Assembly: GCF_024809975.1 (NCBI RefSeq) | Contig: NZ_JANUDY010000002.1 | Coordinates: forward strand, 620,001-684,000 | Direction: 5' to 3' | DNA: 64,000 nucleotides | Source: Comamonas sp. BIGb0152 | GTDB taxonomy: Bacteria > Pseudomonadota > Gammaproteobacteria > Burkholderiales > Burkholderiaceae_C | Shown: positions 10,691-18,753 of the stretch, piece by piece | How the letters are laid out: each line of letters begins with the position of its first letter | How positions within the stretch are numbered: position 1 is the first letter of the stretch | Program-made: the position numbers and the translations under genes | Notes under the pieces: model-generated | What the model saw: the letters and a program-made list of their open reading frames with translations, nothing else | Database searches by the model: none | Told to the model about the DNA's origin: nothing

Positions 10691-12220
10691 ATGGATTCCA
10701 GCCTGTCATCCCCCCCCGCCCCCTCTTCGGCCAAGGCTGCGCTGCAGCCAGGCAGCCAATGGCACAACGGCTTTGCCAGCCTGCCGCCCGTCTTCTACAC
10801 CCGTCTGCAACCCACGCCCATGCCGGAGTTGGCCATGCAGGCAGGCAATGATGCGCTGGCCCAGGACATGGGCCTGCGCCCCGACTGGCTGGCGAGCAGC
10901 GAAGCCACGCAGGTGCTGGGCGGCAATGCGCTGCTGCCAGGCATGGACGCGCTGGCCAGCGTCTACAGCGGCCACCAGTTTGGCCACTGGGCCGGCCAGT
11001 TAGGCGATGGCCGGGCCATCTTGCTGGGCGAGGTCAGTGCCGATGCAGCCGCCCAGGGCCAGGAGCTGCAGCTCAAAGGCGCGGGCAAAACGCCCTATTC
11101 CCGCATGGGCGATGGCCGCGCAGTGTTGCGCTCTTCCATCCGCGAGTACCTGTGCAGCGAAGCCATGCATGGCCTGGGCGTGCCCACCACGCGCGCGCTG
11201 TCTCTGGTCACCTCCCCCCAGCCTATTTACCGCGAGACGGTAGAGACGGCGGCCGTGGTGGCCCGCGTGGCGCCCAGCTTTGTGCGTTTTGGGCATTTTG
11301 AGCATTTCGCAGCCAGGGATGACATCGGCAGCCTGCGCCGCCTGGCCGACTATGTGGCCGAGCGCTACCTCCCGCAAGCGGCCGCGCATGCCAGCGGTTC
11401 GGCACAGCGCTATGCCGCGCTGCTGGGTGAAGTGGCGGAGCGCACGGCGCGCATGATTGCGCTGTGGCAAGCGCATGGCTTTTGCCATGGCGTGATGAAC
11501 ACCGACAACATGAGCATTCTGGGCCTGACCATTGACTACGGCCCCTTCCAGTTCCTGGACCACTACGACGCCAACCATATCTGCAACCACAGCGATACCG
11601 GCGGCCGCTACGCCTTTGCGCGCCAACCGCAAGTGGCTTACTGGAACCTGTTTTGCCTGGGCCAGGCGCTGCTACCGCTGATCGAAGACGAAGCGACCAC
11701 CTTGGCGGCTTTGGAGCGCTACAAGACCGCGCTGGAGCCGGCCATGCAGCGCGCGCTGGGCGCCAAGCTGGGGCTGGACCCTGCCCGCAGCACCGCGCCC
11801 GAGGCGGTGGCCGCTGTGGTCAACCCCTTGCTGGCGCTGATGCAGCAGCACCGCACGGACTACAGCCTGTTCTGGCGTGCGCTTTCCCAAGCGGTGGCCG
11901 ATGACAGCCTGCCTGCGCTGGCGCATTGGTTCCATGGCGACGCTGGCTTTGAAACCTGGCGCGCGCAGTACCAAGCGCTGCTGCAGCCCGGCGATGCAGC
12001 CGCCACCGCCGCGCGCATGTTTGCCGCCAATCCGCGCTATGTGCTGCGCAACCATCTGGGCCAGGAGGCCATTACTGCGGCGCAGCAGGGCAATTGGACA
12101 CCGTTTCAGCGCTTGCAAACCGTGCTGGCAACACCATATGCAGAGCATCCCGGCTGCGAAGACCTGGCCGCCCTCCCGCCCGACTGGGCGCAACACATTG
12201 AAATCAGCTGTTCATCATGA
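10691..12220 (+). CDS. selO: Protein adenylyltransferase SelO (YdiU)
   Basis: 509 aa, full length. This pseudokinase-fold enzyme transfers AMP from ATP to Ser, Thr or Tyr of target proteins during oxidative stress. Diagnostic stretches are [18 protein letters not shown], the glycine-rich [20 protein letters not shown], and the catalytic/metal region [21 protein letters not shown]. The usual C-terminal selenocysteine or cysteine is present as an ordinary Cys in the final residues (EISCSS). Its stop overlaps the msrB start by 4 bp (ATGA), giving translational coupling to another redox-protection gene. Confidence 0.95.
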   Translation: MDSSLSSPPAPSSAKAALQPGSQWHNGFASLPPVFYTRLQPTPMPELAMQAGNDALAQDMGLRPDWLASSEATQVLGGNALLPGMDALASVYSGHQFGHWAGQLGDGRAILLGEVSADAAAQGQELQLKGAGKTPYSRMGDGRAVLRSSIREYLCSEAMHGLGVPTTRALSLVTSPQPIYRETVETAAVVARVAPSFVRFGHFEHFAARDDIGSLRRLADYVAERYLPQAAAHASGSAQRYAALLGEVAERTARMIALWQAHGFCHGVMNTDNMSILGLTIDYGPFQFLDHYDANHICNHSDTGGRYAFARQPQVAYWNLFCLGQALLPLIEDEATTLAALERYKTALEPAMQRALGAKLGLDPARSTAPEAVAAVVNPLLALMQQHRTDYSLFWRALSQAVADDSLPALAHWFHGDAGFETWRAQYQALLQPGDAAATAARMFAANPRYVLRNHLGQEAITAAQQGNWTPFQRLQTVLATPYAEHPGCEDLAALPPDWAQHIEISCSS

Positions 12221-12627
12221 GCTTTCCCGTTCAAAAATCGGATGCCCAATGGCAGGCCGAACTCGCATCCAAGCAAGCCGAATCGGTGGCTTTCCAGGTC
12301 ACCCGCCATGCGGCTACCGAGCGCCCCTTTACCGGCAAGTACGAGGCGCACTGGGCCGATGGCAGCTACCACTGCATCTGCTGCGGCGCCAAGCTGTTTG
12401 ACAGCGATACCAAGTTCGATGCCGGTTGCGGCTGGCCCAGCTTCTCCGAAGCCATCCCCGGCGCGATCCAGGAAAATGTGGACCGCAGCCATGGCATGGT
12501 GCGGGTGGAGACGGTCTGCGCCCAGTGTGGCGCCCACCTGGGCCATGTGTTTCCCGATGGCCCCCAGCCCACGGGCCTGCGCTACTGCATGAACTCGGCC
12601 GCGCTGGACTTTGAAAAGCCGGAATAA
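12217..12627 (+). CDS. msrB: Peptide-methionine (R)-S-oxide reductase MsrB
   Basis: A 136-aa cytosolic enzyme that reduces methionine-R-sulfoxide in proteins. Visible features are the zinc site C53xxC56 and C101xxC104, the GCGWPSF substrate loop, and the catalytic cysteine C124 in RYCMNS. Length and motifs are complete and there is no signal peptide. It overlaps selO by 4 bp and is almost certainly translated from the same message, which links AMPylation of redox proteins with methionine repair. Confidence 0.96.
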   Translation: MSFPVQKSDAQWQAELASKQAESVAFQVTRHAATERPFTGKYEAHWADGSYHCICCGAKLFDSDTKFDAGCGWPSFSEAIPGAIQENVDRSHGMVRVETVCAQCGAHLGHVFPDGPQPTGLRYCMNSAALDFEKPE

Positions 12628-12885
12628 GACCGGGGCACACCTGGCGCCGATGGCTCTGTGTGACGCCGTGTGGAACTTTGGCAGCGGCTGGTGCTCTGAC
12701 ACCCCGGCAAACCGGGGCGGAAGCTTCAGCCCGGCTTAAGCTGGCGCCAAAATAGCTCGCGTATCATTGGCAACTTGCCTGCAGACGCCCTACTCAACGA
12801 AACACAAGCACCCAAAGCCCTGCTTTCTTGTCCGCACAGCGCGCCTGCTTTTTAGCCGCGCCACGCACAGCCCGCATCGCCTGAT

Positions 12886-13431
12886 ATGAAATTTTTGATT
12901 GATTTTTTCCCCATCCTGCTGTTTTTCGCGGCATTCAAGGTCTGGGGCGTGTTCGTGGCCACCGGGGTCGCCATTGCTGCGACCATTGCCCAGATCGCTT
13001 ACCTGCGTTTCAAAGTCGGCAAGGTCGAGCCCATGCAGTGGATCAGCCTGGGCGTGATCGTGGTGTTTGGTGGCGCCACCCTGCTCTTTCACGATGAGTC
13101 CTTTATCAAGTGGAAACCCACGGTGCTGTATTGGGTGATGGCGGTGGTTTTGTTGGGCGGTCAGTGGCTTTTCAATAAAAACCTGATGCAAAAGCTGATG
13201 TCGTCGCAGGTGCAGCTGCCACAAGCAGTCTGGAACACCGTGAACTACAGCTGGGCGCTCTTTTTCACGATCATGGGCATTGTCAATATCTGGGTGGCCT
13301 ACAAGTACGACCTGGATACCTGGGTCACTTTCAAGATGTTCGGCGGCCTGGGCCTGATGCTGGTGTTTGTCATCGGCCAGGCCATGTACCTCAGCCGCCA
13401 TATCCAGCAAAGCCCCGAAGACCAACCCTGA
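12886..13431 (+). CDS. yciB: Inner membrane septation protein YciB/IspZ
   Basis: A 181-aa polytopic membrane protein with about five hydrophobic helices. It starts with the typical MKFLIDFFPILLFF. Other family stretches are KPTVLYWVMAVVLLGGQ, NYSWALFFTIMGIVNIWVAY and a C-terminal WVTFKMFGGLGLMLVF. YciB contributes to envelope integrity and septation in Escherichia coli; the mechanism is unclear. It is followed by bolA and a ppiC gene, a common betaproteobacterial order. The 258 bp upstream carry a GC-rich CCCCGG-CAAA-CCGGGG hairpin without a T tract. Confidence 0.93.
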   Translation: MKFLIDFFPILLFFAAFKVWGVFVATGVAIAATIAQIAYLRFKVGKVEPMQWISLGVIVVFGGATLLFHDESFIKWKPTVLYWVMAVVLLGGQWLFNKNLMQKLMSSQVQLPQAVWNTVNYSWALFFTIMGIVNIWVAYKYDLDTWVTFKMFGGLGLMLVFVIGQAMYLSRHIQQSPEDQP

Positions 13432-13514
13432 AGCCCGGATGGCCTGGCGTGCAGCGATCCTGCTGCACCCCTGCAAGGCCCTACCCCGCCAGCGCTACTT
13501 TCTCCTTATCTCTT

Positions 13515-13799
13515 ATGCACCCCCAGGACATTACCGCCGCCGCCATTGAGGCTGCGCTGCGCGACAAGCTCTCGCCCACCCAACTGGAAGTGATCGATGA
13601 AAGCGGCCTGCACGCGGGCCATGTAGGCGCGAACGGCACCGGTTTTGGCACCCATTTTCGGCTGCGCATCGCTTCACCCTTATTTACCGGCACATCACGC
13701 ATTGGCCAGCATCGCCTTGTGTATGATGCGCTCCAAGCATTCATTGACGCGGGTTTACATGCCCTTGCCATTGAAGTCCTCAATACGCCAAAACAATGA
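13515..13799 (+). CDS. bolA: BolA family protein
   Basis: A 94-aa protein. I use the ATG at 13515, because the upstream extension is Pro/Cys-rich and not BolA-like. The BolA fold is visible: an N-terminal helix (AIEAALRDKLSPTQLEVIDES), GTHFRLRIASPLFTG, a conserved basic loop and RLVYDAL. BolA/YrbA proteins bind monothiol glutaredoxins with a shared [2Fe-2S] cluster and some regulate envelope genes. The residue HxxGxxGxGTHF is intact. The stop is followed after a few tens of bases by the ppiC gene, so it is part of the same cluster as yciB. Confidence 0.9.
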   Translation: MHPQDITAAAIEAALRDKLSPTQLEVIDESGLHAGHVGANGTGFGTHFRLRIASPLFTGTSRIGQHRLVYDALQAFIDAGLHALAIEVLNTPKQ

Positions 13800-13846
13800 A
13801 ATCACTGGTGTATATTTCCTTTACAGATAAACGATTTGGATTTCGC

Positions 13847-14632
13847 ATGAAAAAACAGCTCTTGTCCGGTCTGGTTGCAGCTGCGCTGCTTGGCTCAGCT
13901 GCGCTGCCCGCAGTGGCCCAGAACATTGGCATCGTCAATGGCAAGCCCGTGCCTTCGTCGCTGCTGCAGACCTTCAAGGAACAAATGGAGCGCAGCGGTC
14001 GCCCTGTGAGCGCCGATCAAGAAGGCCAGATCAAGGAAGCCATCATTGAGCGTGAAATCTACGCCCAGGCCGCCAAGGCCCAGGGCCTGGATGCAACCGA
14101 CTCCTTCAAGGGCCAAGTCGAGCTGGCGCGCCAAGGCATCCTGACCCAGGAGCTGTTTGCCGCCTATGAAAAGGCCCACCCCATCTCTGACGCCGCTGCC
14201 AAGGCGGAGTACGACAAGTTTGTCGCGACCAACAAGGGCAAGGAATACCATACCTTCCACATCTTGGTGGACAGCGAAGACAAGGCCAAGGCCCTGATCG
14301 CCCAAATCAAGAAGGGTGCCAAGTTCGAAGACCTGGCCAAGAAGGAATCCAAGGATCCAGGATCGGGCCAGCGCGGTGGCGATCTGGACTGGGGCAACGC
14401 AGCCAACTACGTGCCTGAGTTCTCCGAAGCCATGACCAAGCTGAAGAAGGGCCAGATGACGGACACCCCCGTCAAGACCCAGTTCGGCTACCACATCATC
14501 CGCGTGGACGATGTGCGCGAAGCACAGCTGCCCAAGTTCGAGGAAGTCAAGCCCCAGATCGAGCAGCAACTGCGCCAGCAACAAATCCAGAAGTACCAGC
14601 AAGAGCTGCGTGAAAAGGCCAAGGTCGAGTAA
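13847..14632 (+). CDS. PpiC-type peptidyl-prolyl cis-trans isomerase, periplasmic
   Basis: 261 aa from the ATG at 13847, which begins a good signal peptide (MKKQLLSGLVAAALLGSAAL, cleavage after VAQ). An N-terminal SurA-like helical chaperone part is followed by a parvulin domain at about residues 135-235, with YHTFHILV, the DPGSGQRGGDLDW segment and TQFGYHIIRVDD. The C-terminal tail is Gln/Lys-rich. It should help fold outer-membrane proteins in the periplasm. Downstream of bolA, it is separated from gloA by a candidate terminator. It resembles the paralogous parvulins common in Comamonadaceae more than SurA itself. Confidence 0.92.
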   Translation: MKKQLLSGLVAAALLGSAALPAVAQNIGIVNGKPVPSSLLQTFKEQMERSGRPVSADQEGQIKEAIIEREIYAQAAKAQGLDATDSFKGQVELARQGILTQELFAAYEKAHPISDAAAKAEYDKFVATNKGKEYHTFHILVDSEDKAKALIAQIKKGAKFEDLAKKESKDPGSGQRGGDLDWGNAANYVPEFSEAMTKLKKGQMTDTPVKTQFGYHIIRVDDVREAQLPKFEEVKPQIEQQLRQQQIQKYQQELREKAKVE

Positions 14633-14656
14633 TTCTCGCCACCTCGTTTGTACTTG

Positions 14657-14690
14657 CAACCCCTGCCCCGTGCAGGGGTTGTGCTTTGTG
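14657..14690 (+). terminator. Probable terminator after the ppiC gene
   Basis: CAACCCCTGC (14657-14666) pairs with GCAGGGGTTG (14672-14681), a 10-bp stem with a 5-nt loop. Only a short T stretch (CTTTG) follows, so termination may be partial. Confidence 0.65.
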
Positions 14691-14809
14691 GGCTGCAGCC
14701 CGCCACTGTGCGGCGCTACACTCGGATGGCTCTGGCTGGCCCCTGAAGGTCGGCCTTCTTCCTTGCGGCAGCCCTGCGCTGCCGCTGCCTTTACAAGAAA
14801 GAAAACCCC

Positions 14810-15223
14810 ATGCGTCTTTTGCACACCATGCTGCGCGTTGGCAACCTCCAGCGCTCCATCGATTTCTACACCCAGGTGCTGGGCATGCGCCTGCTGCGCA
14901 CCTCGGAAAACCCCGAGTACAAGTATTCGCTGGCTTTTGTGGGCTATGAAGACGGCAACCCCGGCCAGGCTGAGATCGAGCTGACCTACAACTGGGGCAC
15001 TGAGAGCTACGACATGGGCAACGCCTATGGCCATATCGCCCTGGGCGTGCCCGATGCCTATGCCGCTTGCGAGAAGATCAAGGCCAATGGCGGCAATGTC
15101 ACCCGCGAGGCCGGCCCCGTCAAAGGCGGCACCACCGTGATCGCCTTTGTGACGGACCCCGATGGTTACAAGATTGAATTGATCCAGCGCGCAGAAAGCG
15201 GCACGGGTGGCGGTTTGCGCTAA
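14810..15223 (+). CDS. gloA: Lactoylglutathione lyase (glyoxalase I)
   Basis: 137 aa. It converts the methylglyoxal-glutathione hemithioacetal to S-lactoylglutathione. The four metal ligands of the Ni-type bacterial enzyme are present: H5 (MRLLHTM), E57 (EIELTYNWG), H75 (YGHIALG) and E123 (KIELIQ). There is a single vicinal-oxygen-chelate unit. It is not methylmalonyl-CoA epimerase, despite the related fold and the methylmalonyl genes elsewhere in the window. It is flanked by terminators and so probably monocistronic. Confidence 0.96.
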   Translation: MRLLHTMLRVGNLQRSIDFYTQVLGMRLLRTSENPEYKYSLAFVGYEDGNPGQAEIELTYNWGTESYDMGNAYGHIALGVPDAYAACEKIKANGGNVTREAGPVKGGTTVIAFVTDPDGYKIELIQRAESGTGGGLR

Positions 15224-15254
15224 GCCCCTGAGCGCCGGTTTTCAGCACCCAAGC

Positions 15255-15279
15255 AGCCAGGCCTTCGCCTGGCTTTTTT
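15255..15279 (+). terminator. Terminator after gloA
   Basis: AGCCAGGC (15255-15262), loop CTTC, GCCTGGCT (15267-15274), then six T residues. It lies between gloA and the convergent diguanylate cyclase gene. Confidence 0.9.
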
Positions 15280-15301
15280 GCCTGCGCCTTGCGGCCCTCG
15301 G

Positions 15302-17056
15302 TCAGCGGCCGTCGCCGCCTTGCTGCTTGTTCTTGTACATGTCCAGATCGGCATGCTTGAGCAGGCTTTGCGGATCTGCGCCATCGACCGGATAGATGGC
15401 CTGACCGATCGAAGCGCCCAGGTGGACCAACTCCCCTTCAGGCAGCCCCTTCAGGCTGGTCAAGGCGGGGGCCAGCACTTCACGGATCTTGGCCTGCACG
15501 ACCTCCAGCTGCTCTTGGCTGGAGATGCCCTGCAGCACGGCGACAAACTCATCCCCGCCCAAGCGGATTAACACATCGTTGCTGCGCAGTACCTCTTTCA
15601 AACGCTGCACCACCTCGATCAGCGCCATATCGCCGTTCTCATGGCCCCAGCGGTCGTTCAGTGGCTTGAACTGGTTGAGGTCGATGAACAAAATCGCGAA
15701 TACGGCCGGCTTGGCCGCACCAGGGCGGGTCAAGGTCTCCAGAATATGGTTGAGCGCACTGCGGTTGGCGGCACCTGTGAGGGCATCGGTAAACAACCGG
15801 TGCCGCATGTGGTGGACATTGTTGGCCAGCTCGCCAATCTCATCATTGCGCTCCACGCCAATGGGCACATCGATCTCACCCTGGCCCACCCTGCGCACGG
15901 CATAGGTGAGCGAGCGCATGTCTTTGGCCAGGCCACCAAAGATGTGCAGGCCCAAAGCCAGCGCCGCACCCAGAGCCAGCAGACCCAAGGCAATCACCAG
16001 CACCACATGCGCGCGAATGCCGGCCAGCATCTGCTGGTGCGGCACCGCCACCACGGCCAGCCAGTTGAGGCCGGCATCATCGGTCACGCGCAGGTAGGCC
16101 ACCTCGATGGCCTGGTCTTCGGCATCAAAAATCAGCGCCGTCCGGGCCACTTCGTTCGATTCAGAAAACTCGTGCCTGAGCTTTTGGTAGGTGATCTCCA
16201 TCAAGGGATTGCCGGCGCTGGCTGCATTCACGCGGCTAGGTTGCTGGTTCGCCTGTGCACGGATGTTGTCCATGCCGGTGGCGGCAACCAGGTCACCGTT
16301 GGGCTCCATGATGAAGGCCTGCGCACCCTCTGCCAGATGCAGGCCATCGACAAACAGCCGCAACTGGTTCAACAACACATCGGTGGCCACCACACCGGCG
16401 ACCTTGCCGTCTTCTCCCAGAACATGGCGTGCCAGGGTCATCACCAGGTCCTTGGCATTGAAGTCGATGTACACCGGCGTCCAGATATGTCCCGGCGCCT
16501 GCTGGGCCATGCGGTACCAGGGACGCGTGCGCGGATCGAAAAGATTGTTTTCCTTGTGCAAAAAGAGCGGCTCGGCCCGGATGCCCGGCAGCAGGTAGAT
16601 GCTGCGCACCTCCTGGGCGTGCAGTTTGATGCGCAACTCTGCCTGGGTTTCGTTGCTGCGCAGCAGCCCCAGGCCTTGGCCCAGGCTATTGCCGTAATAG
16701 ACGTAGTCGCCCTGGCGCTGCGTAAGCGATGTCGCCGCCCACAAGCGGCTGCGCAGTGCAGGCAGGTCATCTTCAATGCGCGCAGGTGCTGGCAAACCCC
16801 GGGGAAAGCTGGCTTCGATGATGGAGCGCGAGCTGAAGATATGCCGGTCAACCGCCTGCCCAATGCGCTCGGCCATTTCCACCATCAGTTGCTTGGACAG
16901 CATGGACACCGTCTTGCTCCCCGTCCAATACCACAGCACCCCCAGCACACCCGTAAGCAATGCAATCAGCATCACAAAAGGCAAAATCAAGGTGATCGTC
17001 AGCGACGAAGCTTTACGGGTGGGCATAACCGGGCGAAGAGATGGCTTTGGCGACAA
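15302..17056 (-). CDS. Membrane diguanylate cyclase (dCache-HAMP-GGDEF)
   Basis: 584 aa. A first membrane helix lies at about 17-42, then a roughly 300-residue periplasmic Cache-like sensor with FDPRTRPWYRMAQQAPG, the hallmark of small-ligand dCache domains. A second helix (about 340-366) leads to HAMP and a GGDEF domain at the C-terminus. The active site RLGGDEF is intact and an allosteric inhibition site RxxD (RSND) sits five residues before it, so it should make cyclic di-GMP with product feedback. No EAL domain. It stands alone, with its promoter in the AT-rich region upstream. Confidence 0.93.
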   Translation of the reverse strand: MSPKPSLRPVMPTRKASSLTITLILPFVMLIALLTGVLGVLWYWTGSKTVSMLSKQLMVEMAERIGQAVDRHIFSSRSIIEASFPRGLPAPARIEDDLPALRSRLWAATSLTQRQGDYVYYGNSLGQGLGLLRSNETQAELRIKLHAQEVRSIYLLPGIRAEPLFLHKENNLFDPRTRPWYRMAQQAPGHIWTPVYIDFNAKDLVMTLARHVLGEDGKVAGVVATDVLLNQLRLFVDGLHLAEGAQAFIMEPNGDLVAATGMDNIRAQANQQPSRVNAASAGNPLMEITYQKLRHEFSESNEVARTALIFDAEDQAIEVAYLRVTDDAGLNWLAVVAVPHQQMLAGIRAHVVLVIALGLLALGAALALGLHIFGGLAKDMRSLTYAVRRVGQGEIDVPIGVERNDEIGELANNVHHMRHRLFTDALTGAANRSALNHILETLTRPGAAKPAVFAILFIDLNQFKPLNDRWGHENGDMALIEVVQRLKEVLRSNDVLIRLGGDEFVAVLQGISSQEQLEVVQAKIREVLAPALTSLKGLPEGELVHLGASIGQAIYPVDGADPQSLLKHADLDMYKNKQQGGDGR

Positions 17057-17598
17057 CTGCCAGCAGGTATTGGGTATTTTTTGGCAATGAAAATCTTACT
17101 TTAACCGTTTTTATGGGTTACATAAGCTGATAGGCCAATGTAATAAATCAAACGGTTTATTGAACTGCTGCAGCCTAAAACAAAGACGTCAATGCGTTCT
17201 CAGCTCTTAAGAAACCGATTTCATTGCAGACCACGCAACTAGGCGACGCTCGGGATCCGAAAATACCTGCTTTTAATACGAGAATGGCAGTGAGAGAAAA
17301 CACAGCCTGGGTGCAGCCCAGCACGGGAAACCCGGCGGCATTCAAATACATTTTATTACATTGATTTCCTCGGAATGGCTATTGGGCGACACCAATTCAG
17401 CCAGACTTCAAATACATATTACATATATGATGATAGAATCAATGAATAACAAATGCGATTACGCATGATTTGTATCCACCTTTGTCCCCGTGAGCGCGGG
17501 GCGTAGCAAGCCGGCTGAGGGCGACTTGGCAGGCTTGCAAGCCCTATCTTCGTTCCAGGGACAGACATCGCTGCCCTGTTATATAGATTGAAGATCCC
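17057..17598. other. 540-bp AT-rich intergenic region with repeated TTACAT-type boxes and a structured segment
   Basis: There is no credible protein gene. Base composition is far more AT-rich than the neighbours. It holds several TTACAT/ATGTAA boxes, including TTTATTACATTG (17352-17363) and its exact inverse CAATGTAATAAA (17136-17147). TTCAAATACAT occurs twice (17341 and 17407). A small hairpin ATGCG-ATTA-CGCAT lies at 17453-17466. The last 120 bp form a GC-rich fold before the alpha-CTD-like gene. Promoters for the divergent cyclase and alpha-CTD genes must be here. Confidence 0.6.
17483..17563 (+). ncRNA. Candidate structured leader RNA upstream of the alpha-CTD-like gene
   Basis: The ends TGTCCC (17483-17488) and GGGACA (17558-17563) can pair and enclose a long internal stem GCAAGCC (17506-17512) with GGCTTGC (17532-17538). 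An alternative hairpin, CCCCG (17486-17490) with CGGGG (17497-17501), competes with the closing stem. GGCTTGCAAGCC (17532-17543) is itself a palindrome. Mutually exclusive pairings before a start codon suggest a regulatory leader or a small RNA. I do not recognise a known riboswitch or sRNA family. Confidence 0.4.
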
Positions 17599-17868
17599 AT
17601 GGCCACTGAACTGCTCTTAAACAAACGGCTATCCCGCAGAACGCTCAATAGCCTTGGCAGGCATGCAATAACCACCGTCGACCAGGTGGTCGAGGCTTAT
17701 CCGGAGCGCTTGCTCAAGCTCAATGGCGTGGGCATGACGGTGTTGCGCGACATTGAGCGCACCCTGTTCCCCGGCCAACAATTCCAGCCTGACTCGGGCA
17801 GGTACAAAGCCTGGAGCGAAGAGTCGCCCGGCTATGCGCAAACCGATCAGGCCCGGCCGAAAAAATAA
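17599..17868 (+). CDS. Orphan small protein resembling the RNA polymerase alpha C-terminal domain
   Basis: 89 aa. Residues 11-63 align by eye with the alpha-CTD of RNA polymerase: RRTLNSLGRHAITTVDQVVE matches the first helices and LLKLNGVGMTVLRDIERTL the helix-hairpin-helix end. Residues equivalent to R265, N268 and G296 of the E. coli alpha subunit are kept (R14, N17 and the G of GVG), while K298 and S299 equivalents are replaced by T and V. There is no alpha N-terminal domain, and the tail is polar and basic. It could bind UP-like DNA or regulators. A generic helix-hairpin-helix protein is the alternative. It has its own leader and terminator. Confidence 0.65.
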   Translation: MATELLLNKRLSRRTLNSLGRHAITTVDQVVEAYPERLLKLNGVGMTVLRDIERTLFPGQQFQPDSGRYKAWSEESPGYAQTDQARPKK

Positions 17869-17882
17869 GGCTTCTGGTGCGG

Positions 17883-17919
17883 ATCCAGGCAGACCTGCAG
17901 GCCTGGGCCCTGCCTGGAT
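17883..17919 (+). other. Long inverted repeat downstream of the alpha-CTD-like gene
   Basis: ATCCAGGCAG (17883-17892) and CTGCCTGGAT (17910-17919) are perfect complements around a 17-nt loop that contains CCTGCAGG. It begins 14 bp after the stop and has no T tract, so it is more likely an mRNA-stabilising hairpin than a terminator. Confidence 0.55.
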
Positions 17920-18040
17920 GACCGGCTGCCTTGCCGAACAACAGCGTGCCAGGCGCAAGCCAAAACGCCTGTTGATGGATCCCGCATGACCGGCCATTGG
18001 CCCTTTGAATCCTTGGTACCTCTGGCGCCTCGCGCGTCTT

Positions 18041-18080
18041 GGGCAGAAGCCGCGTAACGGCCTCTGCCCTTTTGCTTTTT
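18041..18080 (+). terminator. Terminator of the alpha-CTD-like transcript
   Basis: GGGCAGA-A-GCCG (18041-18052) pairs with CGGC-C-TCTGCCC (18058-18069) with one internal mismatch, followed by TTTTGCTTTTT. It lies between the convergent alpha-CTD-like gene and eda. Confidence 0.85.
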
Positions 18081-18108
18081 GGGGCCGCTTTGCTAACTGA
18101 CCCGGGCG

Positions 18109-18753
18109 TTATACGCTTTTGCGGGGCAAGGCAGCGGCCTCACGCGCCAGCAAGGTGATGTGCTCCCAGTCGCCACGCTCCAGGGTGTCGGTGGGCACCA
18201 GCCAGGATCCACCCACGCACACCACATTCTTCAGTGCCAAAAACTCTGGCGCATTGGTCGGCGTGATACCGCCGGTGGGGCAAAAGCGCACTTCGGCGAA
18301 GGGACCTTGCCAGGCCTTGAGCATGTTGATGCCGCCTGCTTGCAGTGCGGGGAAGAACTTGAGCTCATTGAAGCCGTCTTGCTGGGCCTGCATGATTTCG
18401 CTGCTGGTCGCCACGCCGGGCAGCAGCGGCAAGCGAGCTTCACGGCAGGCCTCGCCCACGCTCGTGGTGTAGCCCGGGCTGACCGCAAAACGCGCACCGG
18501 CAGCGGCCGCCGCACGCGCATCGGCCGGGTTGCGCACCGTGCCTGCGCCCACAATCGCTTCGGGCACCGACTTGGCGATGGCCTCGATCGAGGCCAGACC
18601 CTGGGGGGTGCGCAGGGTCACTTCCAGCACCCGGATGCCGCCAGCGACCAGGGCCTTGGCCATGGACACCGCGTGGTTGACGTCGCGCAGCACGATCACC
18701 GGAATCACCGGTGCGTCTTGCATGATGGATAAGGCGGTCAGTTGCTCAGCCAT
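18109..18753 (-). CDS. eda: KDPG/KHG aldolase (2-dehydro-3-deoxyphosphogluconate aldolase)
   Basis: 214 aa, full length. It cleaves 2-keto-3-deoxy-6-phosphogluconate into pyruvate and glyceraldehyde-3-phosphate, the last Entner-Doudoroff step. The Schiff-base lysine is K132 in ELKFFPA; the general acid/base E44 lies in RVLEVTLRT. VGAGTVRN and PTGGI-type phosphate-binding loops are present. Its start lies inside the end of edd (16-bp overlap), so the two are translationally coupled. It closes the gntK-edd-eda operon. Confidence 0.96.
   Translation of the reverse strand: MAEQLTALSIMQDAPVIPVIVLRDVNHAVSMAKALVAGGIRVLEVTLRTPQGLASIEAIAKSVPEAIVGAGTVRNPADARAAAAAGARFAVSPGYTTSVGEACREARLPLLPGVATSSEIMQAQQDGFNELKFFPALQAGGINMLKAWQGPFAEVRFCPTGGITPTNAPEFLALKNVVCVGGSWLVPTDTLERGDWEHITLLAREAAALPRKSV

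Noticed and set aside
14810-15223. Methylmalonyl-CoA epimerase as the identity of the small VOC protein
   Set aside because: The metal ligands and the IELTYNWG segment are those of glyoxalase I, and it lies far from the mutase genes.
17483-17563. A tRNA, tmRNA, 6S or known riboswitch at the structured leader
   Set aside because: There is no CCA end, cloverleaf, tag frame or recognised conserved core; only competing stems are visible.
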